Of a stretch of 64,000 bases of DNA, positions 26,101 through 38,100 are shown piece by piece. Below the pieces are notes generated by a model, which ran no database searches, had not been told where the DNA came from, and worked only from the letters and a program-made list of their open reading frames with translations. The DNA lies in assembly GCF_000321225.1 (NCBI RefSeq), contig NW_004451010.1:6338-70337 (forward strand), given 5' to 3'. Both the position numbers and the translations under genes were made by a program. The DNA comes from Odobenus rosmarus divergens. Taxonomy: Eukaryota; Chordata; Mammalia; Carnivora; Odobenidae. Numbering within the stretch: position 1 is the stretch's first letter; each line of letters begins with the position of its first letter.

Positions 26101-29100
26101 AACCTTCAGAGAGAAAGGATTAAAATAATATTTCATCAATTATAAATCTAATTTTTAATCAAATGGTAAGTAGAATTAATTTTAAATTACATAGGTATGA
26201 GAATCATTGGGTTAAAGTTTACATCTTATATTCTGTTAATAATTCAGAAACATGTATTTTTAATGTATTATTCTTTGGGATTTTTGTTTAAGGAAAAAAA
26301 CCTAGGTGTATTTGGCATATGTTTCTGTAATGTAAAATTGCCTAGATGTATTTTGTTACTTTTAATGACTTTAGAATAATTTTAGATTTTAACATTTCAA
26401 ATGAAAAAAGAATCTAGCTGATATTGCTTCCAAGACCCAGTGACCTCTTCTCTTGAAATTGCAAGAGTTTATTTGGATGGTTGTAAGTTCTATTTGTTCA
26501 TTATAAAGAGCTGAAAAAAACCGGAAAAGCATAAAGGGAAAAATTTAAAAATCACTTGTAATCTCACAACTCAAAGAAACTAAAGTTACCATTTTAGCAT
26601 ATAGTTTTGGGGATTTTGGACTAGTTCCAGTGTTTTGCTACTATAAATAAAAATGTGGGTAGTTTCTTTGAGTCTTTTTGCCTGTTTTCTTAGGATAAAT
26701 TTCTAGGATTGTAATTATATGGTCAAAAGGGAGGCTCATTTTTGGTGTTATATATTTCCAAATTACCCATCAGATGGGTCACTATATTTTTCCCAGTACT
26801 AGACAATTTTAAAACAAATCTCTCCAGATTTGCTAGGTGATCTCATCTAGTGTTGGGGTTTTAAGTACCATCTATATCCTAGGAGGGGGCTCTCAAATTT
26901 GTATCTCTAGCCTAGACCTTGCCCCTGAATTCCGGACATATCTTCTATTGCCTACTCGAAATCTCCACTTGGATATTTAACAGGTGTCTCAAAGTTAGCA
27001 TGTTTAAAATAGAGCTCCTGTATTCCCCTAGATGGCTCATCCTACAGTTGTCCGCATCTCAGTTAACAACAATTGTCTGTCCTTTCATCTGGTGTCATCC
27101 TTGACTCCTTTCTCTCCCACCTGCTTCCAGTCTGTCAACAGATCTCCTTCACATAGATGTAGGATTTGACCACCTCTCCCCAGCACCACTGCTCTTGTCT
27201 TGGTTTAAGCCACCATCATCTCTCATCGTTGCGGTGACTTCCTGACCCCCCTTTGCGTCCACCCTTGCCGCTGAAGTCAGCTTTCAGTGCAGCATAACGT
27301 AGTTCCCATACAAATGTAAGTCAGACCATGTCACTGCTCCACCCAAAACCCTCCAATCATATCTGGTTAATAAACACTTACAAAGCATTATTCCATCTGG
27401 CTTTCCAGTACTTCTCTGACCTCATCTCCTTCCATTCTCCCCTTTGTTTTCTCCCTTCCTGCCACATTAGCCTTGCTGTTTTTCCCCTAACTGGCCAGGC
27501 CTTGTCCCACAGTTGCCTTTCTCTGTGGGAATTCTCTTCCCTCAAAGAGCCACACTTCCTTTCAGTGTTTGCTCAGAGATCCCTTTCTCCGGAGGCCTCC
27601 CTGGCCCGTCCCCAACATGTCATTCCTATCCTGCTTTTGTGTATGATATGTTTTACTTCATATTCTTGTTTTTTGTTAATCTATCTCCTTTGTGTCTGTC
27701 TATATGTGGAGTACATAAGCCCCATGAAGGAAGGGATTTTTTTGTTCTTTCATTCATTAATAAAAGAATATCTAGTGTCTAGAGCATTTTTCAACAACTA
27801 GTAAATGTTTTTTCATGTATTTATTGATCGTGTACATTTCTGCCTTTATGAATTACCTATTCATTATCCTTTATATGTCTTTTTTTCTAATTAATATGTA
27901 AGAACCCTGTACTAAGGGTATTAATCTTTTGTCATAATTTGTTACTCTCTTTTACATTTCATTTGCCTCTTAAATTTTTTGAGGGGGCAATGAAATTTAG
28001 AGAGATATATTTACACACATGTATCGATACATTTTTTTTTCTTTTATGGCTTCTGTTAAGTCTGTCACATTTCTGCGTATCTTATAAGTAGAAGCACTGA
28101 CTGCCTGCAATCCAGACTATCTTTTCAAGGGTGTATAGTGAGCATCCTTGGAAGATAGCCATGTTTTCTTACCAAAGGGTAGACGTGCTTACTGCCTGTT
28201 AGGAGAGATCTGGGTTCCCTAAACTCGGGGTTGCTCCTCTGCAGTGCATCCCACTGCGTGTGCAGGTGTCATCTGGCCCTCATTGTGTCGCCCTAGGGGA
28301 ACTGGGGCTTGGGAGACAAATGCAAATCTGACATCTGGCTACCACTCTTGCTGTAATCAAGTTTTGTGTCTCTGACCCAGGAGTCTCAACGTCTTCTAAC
28401 ATGCGTGAAACTGTTCCAGGCTCACTTGTCAACTTGGAGGGTAAAATCCCAAACCCTTACAGTACTTGATATCTTCTTCTGATTTTATGCTTAGTAGGGG
28501 TTTTGCTACCCTAAAATCAAAGTTTTAGCTGTATCTTCTGTGAAAAATTTTAAAACTTTATTTTTAAAATATAAATAAATATAAAAAATAATGTTGGGTG
28601 GAGGCAAGTAGTTCATCTATTTTTTTCTTTCTAATAGTTAAACAGTTGTCTTATTACCATTATTTAGTGATCCATATTTTCCTCATTGATTTAAAAATTC
28701 AATCTTTATCATATACTAAATATAACTTTAGTGTATTTTTCTGTTTCTGTTCCATTGACCTCTATATTCTTACATTGGTATCTTGAAATTTTTAGTTCTT
28801 TATACATCTTAATATCTAATAAGTACTGAGATTCTCTACCTTAATATTCCTTTCAGAATTATATTAGTCTTTCCCATTTATTTTTCCGTATGAGTTTTAA
28901 AATTAATTTTATCATATTCCCCCTCCTCCCAACTATTATGCTTTTGATTGAAATTGCATTTAAAATGTTACCCATTTGGAAAAAACAGGTATGTCAAATA
29001 GTGTGAGTCTTTCCATCTAAGAACATGGTATTTTAAAAGTTTTAGAAAAATTTAAAAAATATATCTTACATATAAGTGTTATAGTTACTCATGAATATTA

Positions 29101-32100
29101 CTGACTTTTGAAAATTCTTAAATTGAAGTGGTAATTATATGCAGTAACAGTGATTATTAACCTTTCGATAAATGAGTTATGTTTTTATAATCCTAGCACT
29201 GGAGTATAAATGAATTCTAATGGTTTTTAAATCTATTTATATTTTCCTTGCTAGACTACACTTGATGCTTTGAAGGATGAGGTGGTTTCTGTTGAAAATG
29301 AACTTTTAGAATTGCAAGAAGTAGAAAAACAACAGAAGACCCTTATTGAAGTATATAAAACTCAGGTGATTTTAATGTTAAATTTTGTAGGCAATTTAAA
29401 ACACTTTTTTTTATGATCTAAATAAGCAGAATTGAAGAAAGGTAGAGCTATTAGTTTATGATAGAATATATGTTGCATATATTTCTTAAGGTCCCACATA
29501 TTTTTATAAGTAGATGATTCTGCTGATTCCTGATTCAAACATTGACTGTGTATGTATTGGCTATTCCTAAAAGTAGATCTAAAGTTAATTATGTAGGTGT
29601 AATATAAATCTTATGAATAATATTGTTAAACTTAGTGTATTGTCATCTTAGATATTTAATGGCATTGATTTAGAATAATAACTCCCTTCTAGGGTCATTA
29701 AAACTCAGTACTCCCTCTTTCCCAATAAATAAAATAAAATTCTGATTTACTCACATGAAAGACCTGGATAAGAATTGTGAAAATATATATGGAATAGAGC
29801 TGTGTTCAGTGGCAGTTTATAGAAAACCTTATGTTTTGGAAACTTTGTAGTATTCAAGAAAAACTTTACGAGATGCAGGTCCTTAACGATGGTAACAAAC
29901 TGGTCAATAAAGAGCTGGGTTTTACTGGAAAAGATAGCATTTGCATTAAAGAATAATGAACTAAAGATAAAAGCTTAAGGAGGGCATCCTGTTGATAAGT
30001 AGGAAGGAAGTTCATCTGGATGGTTAAGATGGAAAGATGGAGTCAAGTCAAGACATCTAGTTAGAATCCTGCAGTCATGTGGAACTTACCAGAGGTAGGA
30101 TGGAGGTTGTGGTGGACTGTGGGCCTGTCACTGAGAATGTCAGCTGGGTCGTCCAGCTAGGTGTTTGGGTTTAATCCCCCAGCAAGAATAATGTGCATGT
30201 TCTAGGCTCTGGGCTTTGTATAAAGGCCTCAGATTTTTTTTTTTTTGAGCATTGGTTTTAAGTGTAAAATAATTGGTATGGGAGCTAGTTTGGACCAGAG
30301 ATTGATTTTTTTTTTAAGAAAACAAAAATGTATTTTATTTTGTTATAATATGACTTTTCCCAAATCTGCATGTGGACATACATGTCAGCATATTTCAGTT
30401 ACTCCTTAGTCTTCAGATTTTTTTTTTTTTTATTCTTTAAGGTGTTCAAGGTAATATTCAGACTCAAGGGGAGGGTCTAGAAATACTGATGGGAAAAGAC
30501 AGGTAAATCATAAAAGGATTGTGGATTGGAGTAGAGTACTGAGCGATTTTTATATTAAAATAGGGAAATAACGATTTGTTTAAAATTAAAAATTCAGATG
30601 TTTAGTTTTTTAATTTACTTTATGGTCTTAATAAAATATGATACTCTAATAATATATATTATTTTCAGATACAAAAATTGCAAGAAGCAGCTGAAATGGT
30701 GAAAAGCAGATGTGAAAATTTGCTACATGAAAATAACCTAATTACAAAAAACAAAAATAAAAAATTAGAGAAGGTGAGTTTGATGTTTTAAACAATAAAA
30801 TAATATTTATGTTTTATACTTTATGAATATCGTACATATTCTTTTATTGTCATTTTCTCTAGTTTTGACCTAGGAATTATCTGTCTTAAATCTCTGTAAG
30901 AGTTTGTTTTCTAAGGAGATGATGTTTCCTCCAGGCTTGAAATGTTTGTATGAATATTTTTTTACTTTTTCCTTAATATTTGGAAAATAGCATAAGTGTT
31001 TAATTTTTCTAATACAAGAGCAGACTCACATATCTCAAAAAAAAATGGTTATCACTTATCACTGGCTTCATCAGCTACAAGTATGCAAATTTGAATCTCT
31101 CTCCTTTTTAATCCCACATTTTTCTTTTGGGTACTAAATCTTTTGTGTCTAAAAAGTAAAGTAAAGTAAATATTCGCTGCTAGATGCTTTTTGGAAGAAA
31201 AATAGTATTTAAAAAAGCAGCATCATTCCCCTTTTATCACCCCATTGCAACAGAATGAGGGGAAGGCCAGTGTTGGCAAGTTATGATGTTTTTGTGAATA
31301 TTTTTAACTTTTTAAATGAAACCACATCCCTCTTTGGGTCTTCTCATGTTGTTTTGGTAAGGAAGCAGTGAAAGTTGTAGGACACTGACTCCCGGCTGGA
31401 GAGGTCATGGGACGTTACCAGTCACTTCCAACTGAGTGTAATAAGGTGACTGTCTCTGGGTTGCCCCCACGTCTTGGGCTCAAGTCTGAGTGAGGCACAG
31501 TGTGAAGAAGAGGTCAGCCAGAGCAGGCATTCTGCTGGTTAAACAGAGATAAAGATAGCCCACCAAACATGCAACTTACTACTTTCTTAGAATTACTTTT
31601 CACCTATTTTTAGCAGCATGTCTAGCATTTCATGTGTCCTGGTCTCTGTCTCTCATGAGAGGTACCACCGCAAAGGTCTCCTCTTTTTGCTAGGCAACAC
31701 TGTAAATAAAATCTATTAAAAAACCGGTTCAGGAGGCTGATGGGGCAGAAGCCTGTGATTTTCAGATACCGTGAGTCACAATGTCTTCTAACTGGTATTA
31801 AACCAGAAAAGTCATTTTTTAAGATGAAATTTTTCCTTTTCCTTTTCCACTGTTAAGTCTCCTGGTTTTCTCATGGGCTCTCAGATGTTTGGGGACCCAA
31901 AGGTGTGCTTTGTTCTCGTTTTATCTTTTGTGATCAAGAATGCCAGATGTGCACAGTAGCTCTAGGTGTTCCCTCTCTCAGGGAAAGATTCTAGCTCTAG
32001 TGTTTTCCTCCCTGTAAACATCCTAACTGCCATATGTCTGGTTATTTTTTCTTAATAAACCGTGTAAGCATTTCTTAGGGGTGCTTCTTGTCACATCTCC

Positions 32101-35100
32101 ACAAAATTGCCACGGTGAGGCACTGCAGTGGCCAAAGGGGTGACTGTAGATAAAATTAGAGAGACTTGCTCATAGTAATATTAATGATGAAACAACAGTC
32201 TACTGAGGACTGATGATATGAGCTATCTTGACATAATACACCGTAAACCCCACCAATCTGGACTAAGATGAGTGCAGCAAGCCTGTTCTAATTCAAATAT
32301 CTGAGTTACAAGATTGACAAAGTGACAATTACTTTAGCTTGATGGCTGGACAGTAACAAACGACCATACCAGCTTTACTAGTAATAACTATGCTTGAAGA
32401 TAAATGACAGGATTCAGAAAGCTTGCTTTCCTAAGTAGATTAAACATTCTCCCCTGTAGGCTGATAAAACTGTATGCATTGACGCAACAAACTTTTTTAA
32501 AAATTATTTTAAAAATTTTAATTCTAATGTAATTAACATACAGCGTTGTATTACTCAACAAACTTTTTTAAAGCCAGAGTACAGCCCACTTTTGAGGTAC
32601 GTGTTCTCGTTAGCAGAGTCTAACTTAATGTTTATTCATATTTATTTGGTTGAATCTTTTCGTTTAAAACCATTATACCTAAAATACTTAGTATATTATG
32701 AGCATATCTAGTATTTAAGATAGTAAAAACGTTAATGCTGAATGTGTGACTTTGCACTTATTTCCCTAATGCTACAACTCAGTTGAGAGGCCAGACGGAG
32801 TCTCATCTGCAGGAATTAGAGCGCGTCCGCGATTCCTTGACGGCGGCGGAAGGGAGGCTTCACGAGTGTCAGGAGAGTCTGCAGCTCTGCAAGGGGAAAT
32901 GTGCAGACCAGGCGCACACCGTTAGCGAGCTGCAGGGCCAGGTGTCCCGCTGGCGTTCTGCTTTCTACTAGATACGTTAAAGGAAACTTTGGGATGATTT
33001 CACCAGTTGAGGGCGCTCCTGTCAGGGGTTGATTTTTTTTTTTTTAAACTCCCATCTCCATTAGTTTATCAGTTTATTGCAGATGCTGTAATATTCTGCA
33101 AGCTATTCTTTTAGTATTTTATCATGAAAAATTGGTAACTAAAATTGCTCATTTTTGTTTATTTGTACAAATCTATATTTAGATATTGCAGAACATGGTA
33201 ACAGCATGAGAGAAGGAGCAATGCTATATTTACATATATATTTTTTGACATCAGGATAAGCTAAATTATTGTAATTTGCCTTACAAAAATTATAATTTAT
33301 TTTGATTAGAATTATGCACCGAGTTCATTTGGATTCTTCTCAGTTATTTTTTGCCAACATATACTTTTGTACTCCATCAAAACAGAGATCATGGGTGCCC
33401 AGTTAGTCACCACATAGCCACCTCCTAATTAAATGCCTAGCAGAATAAGTGCTTAATAAATATTTCTTTAATTATGTTTTTTCAAAGATGCATGTGCAAG
33501 GAGGTAGCAAGTGTTTTTGTTTATTTGCAAAACAATTTTAGGAACAATTCCCTATCTATCATCCAAATGTAATCTGGATTTTAATTTTGAAATGCATCCT
33601 GTTTTTAAACATGCAAACAAAATTTTGCTAAATTTAAATTTCTGAGAAGAGATTTTTCTAGGAAAATGCCAAATCTGTGTAGATAACCTAAATTATTAAT
33701 TAAATTATGAGAAAAATTTTATTTTCAAAGCTTCTTAAAATAAATATAGCTTTTGAAGCAATGGGAAGAATATTCTGTCTTGGTATCGGCAAATTGTCTT
33801 TGGTTGATTTGCTTATTTAATTTTGTTTCTCACAAATATGGTTTTTACTTGTAGTTGCAACTTCATAGACAGTCAATTATCAATCACTATCTTTAGGTAA
33901 AACAAGAAATTATAAGAGTACCTAAAAATCCAACAATAGGAGATTAATACTGTGTAGCCTTCAAATTTGCTTAATAAAATAAACGTCCTTTTCCAAGAAA
34001 GCATTGTTCAGAATGTATTAATTGCCATCTTTCAGAAAAATTTTTAGTAGATGATTTTTCATGAGGCAGTGTTTTTAAAATTAATCAGGAATTTAAGAGC
34101 TTGTGTTTTAACAATGCAATATTTCTTTGTGTCTCTCTGCGTAGTAGTAATAATATTTACGTCTTCTTGTTTTTTATGATTATTCTAACAATAAAATATA
34201 TAGATTTCTTTGGAAGTTGGTTATAAAGAAAATAACCAAGAAAACTTTATTTTTCCCCTTTTAGGTTGATGCAAATCATAATCTTCTGAGAAAGCTTTCT
34301 CTGGAAGAGGAAAATTATCTTATTCAGTTGAAGTGTGAAAACCTTAAACAGTAAGTATTAAATTGACTTAAAATTGGTGTTACATTTTTCTCTACACACT
34401 ATAATTTTAAAATATATGTTTTCTGTAAAAAGAAAATTAGAACAGATGGATGCGGAAAATAAAGAGCTTGAAAAGAAGCTGGCAAACCAAGAAGAATGTC
34501 TTAAGCATTGCAATCTTAAGTTTAAAGAGAAATCAGCAGAATATACAGCATTGGCCAGACAGCTGGAAGCTGCTTTAGAAGAAGGAAGACAAAAGGTACA
34601 GATGGCCTTTATTTAGAAACTTTTTAATTAGTTTACCAAAGAGTCGTCTTTTTAAACAGACAATATCTCATCTTACCAAACCTACAGTTATTGTTTTTAT
34701 CCTAATGACAGGGTGAAGAGAGCAATTACATTTCTGTTTTTTACCTACTTTTCCCTTTTGGAGCTAAACAGCTGTATATTACTGGTGCCGTTAGTTCACT
34801 AGGTAAATGATGATGTGGCAGGGCAGAGGGCAGAGATGGAAACATGGAAGGAGCCCCCCCCCTTTTTTTTTAATTAAACCAAAGCAGTTGTGCAAATTGT
34901 TGAACATTTTGGTTTTGATCAGGATCTGGTGAGCTGTAGAGCTCAACTCCCTTTTCTTTTGGCCAATAGTGTTACATAAGTACATGCAAGAATTAAATTC
35001 CAGTTAAATCCATTTGGTTAGCATTTAATAAAAATCTCACTGTGTGTCAGCCACTCTGTTAGCTTTTGAGATGCAAAGATGAATAAGACCTTGTTAGTCT

Positions 35101-38100
35101 GCAAGGTCTTTGGCAGTTTCCCTGGTGTTATGGGAAACCTGTACGCAGAGGGCAGGAAGAGACTGTAGAAAGAGGCAAACCACTCCAGGTTGGAAGGTGA
35201 CAGGTTTAATAAGCAAGGGAACACAAGAATTGTCTTGGATGGCCACAAGATGAGTAGATTTCTACGCCTGACAGAATCTTAAAAGTTTATATAGAGGCCC
35301 TTAACTAGGTTCAGTCATGTACCCAGTCCAAATAGCCTCAACACCACATTCCCTTTCAAGGCTCTTTACTTGGAGTGGCTTCTGGGAGCAGGGGAGGAAA
35401 TCAGAACACATATCTCAAGGACAGGGGAGAGGGTGGGGAGCTTCCAGTTGCCCAGGTCCAGCTCGTGGGTCACCTGGAGGTCACGTCTTTTTGATAACCT
35501 CCTCCAACAGACCTGGCCTTAGCTCTCAGGACACTCATAGTCCAGGGGGAAGATAATATGTGAACAGACAAGTGAGTGACATCCAGCATGTTGGTGCTGC
35601 AATAGAGGGAGGGTACAAGGTACACCAGAGGACATTGTTCGTTTCACTTGGGGGTAATGGGAAATGATGCAGGAGGGTCCTTTTTTTTTTTTTAACATAT
35701 AATGTATTATTTGTTTCAGGGGTACAGGTCTGTGATTCATCAGTCTTATACAATTCGTAGCGCTCACCATAGCACATACCCTCTCCAATGTCTATCACCT
35801 AGCCACCCCATCCCTCCCACCCCCTTCCACTCCAGCAACCCTCAGTTTGTTTCCTGAGATTAAGAGTCTCTTACGGTTTGTCCCTCCCTTCCCCTATGAT
35901 CCTCTGTCTTGTTTCTCAAATTCCTCATATTAGTGAGATCATATGATAATTGGCTTTCTCTGATTGACTTATTTCACTTAGCATAATACCCTCTAGTTCC
36001 ATCCACGTCATTGCAAATGACTAGATTTCATTTCTTTAATGGCTGCATAATATTCCATTGTATATATATATACACCACATCTTCTTTATCCATTCATCTG
36101 TCAATGGACATCTAGGCTCTTTCCATAGTTTGGCTATTGTGGACATTGCTGCTATAAACATTGGGGTGCACGTGCCCCTTTGGATTGCTACATTTGTATC
36201 TTTGGGGTAAATACCCAATAGTGCAATTGCTGGGTCATATGGTAACTCTATTTTCAACTTTTTGAGGAACCTCCATACTGTTTTCCAGAGTGGCTGCACC
36301 AGCTTGCATTCCCACCATCAGTGTAAGAGGGTTCCCCTTTCTCCACATCCCCGCCAACATCTGTCATTTCCTGACTTGTTAATTTTAGCCATTCTGACTG
36401 GTGTGAGGTGGTATCTCATTGAGGTTTTGAATTGTATTTCCCTGATGCCGAGTGATGTTGAGCACTTTTTCATGTGTCTGTTATTCATTTAGATGTCTTT
36501 TGCAGAAATGTCTATTCATGTCTTCGATGCAGGAGGGTCTTAAAGAATGGGTAAATTTATCAAATGACTTGAAAATATAGTCTTGAAAGGACTTAAGGTG
36601 GGCTTTGGGGTCCAAGCGGAACTGGATTTGAAATCTGGCTCTGACACATTACACCCTGACCCAGAGTGAATCACTTCTCTAAACTCTAGTTTCTTAATTA
36701 GTGAAATGGGGATGATGAGTTTTCTCATCAGATTGAATGATGCTAAAAAGAGACTGTCTATACATGATGACTCTCAGATGTATATCTCCACCCCAGACTT
36801 CTCTCTCTCCTGAAATCTAGACTCAGATATTCTGCTACTTGACATCTCCACTTAACATAGGCATCTCAAACTTAACATGTCCAATACCAAATTTTGAATC
36901 TAAATCCCTCTAAACTCTCTTCCACCCTTGTCTTTCTCAAGCCTGTTAATGGCAATTCCATGAAAGTTAGATAAAATCTGATATCCCTGAAGTGAGGCTT
37001 TTATATCACAAGTGCCATATATGTGTGTGTATATAAATATATATATACTTATATACTTTATATGTATATATATACTTTAAAGTCTGGGAAACCAATTTAA
37101 ATTTACTTTGAAAGATACATCCTTGAATAAAAGCTAAGTAGTAAAATGTATTGCCAATGATAGAAATGTAATCCAGATTTCTCAGCCCCATCAGCCTTTG
37201 GGAGGAAAATAAAAGACTTTCTCTTGGGTTCAGCCTGAGTGGACTTCAGAAATGCTAGGTGTTCTCAGATTCCTTCTCAGAAGTGGTCAGAGTCTGCCTT
37301 CTTTCTCTCCTGCTGCACTGGAATATGGGGCTGTCTCTAGTTCCTGCCGGGTGAGGAGTGCCATCACTGCCTTGTCACCATTGTCCACACTGAGGACATT
37401 GTCAAGAGCTCTTTCTCCTACAGCTTCAGATCCTGCTAGCATCCCTCACACACCATTGCCCTTGGAATTTGTGTGAAAGAAATCTTTGTAAATTACTTTA
37501 TAATAACTTAGAACTGAGTTTACAGGAGTGTGATTAGAGGACAGGCCTTCCCACTAGCTCCTTGCTCCTGAATTAGTCCTTGCCTCAACTCTTATTCTTG
37601 TGGCTCCAACGCAGCCTTCTTGCAAATAGGCTCCCACATATCTGAATCGTTGGATGAACATAGCTAAGCTAGACTTTCTGCTAAAATAAGCAATCATAGA
37701 AATAAGAAAACTCAAATTCAGACCACTTTGGAAGTGAATGAGTGAAAAACCAGTGTCTGGTGTGTGTGTGAGTGAAGTGTATACATCCCCTGCCCTGTCC
37801 CTATCTCATCCATCCAGGCTACCGTCCGCACTGAATGAGAAATTGCCGTACTCCACCCCCACTCTGGACACCATGGTGAATGTAAATACATACACCATGC
37901 CAGATGGGCTCAGTAGGTTATAAAAATAGAGTATTGAGCAAAACACCTACCTAAGTCACCGAGGAGTGCAAATATGTATACTTCTTCCATATCAGGCTAA
38001 TTTTGCTGATACTTTGACTGCAAAAAGAAGTAAACATATTTATGCTATATGTGTTTCCTCAGGATAGAACATCTTTTTTTTTTTTTTAAGATTTTATTTA

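Noticed and set aside
27328..27801. 157-codon + strand ORF
   Set aside because: It lies wholly inside a long L2 repeat and has no splice partners or recognisable protein features.
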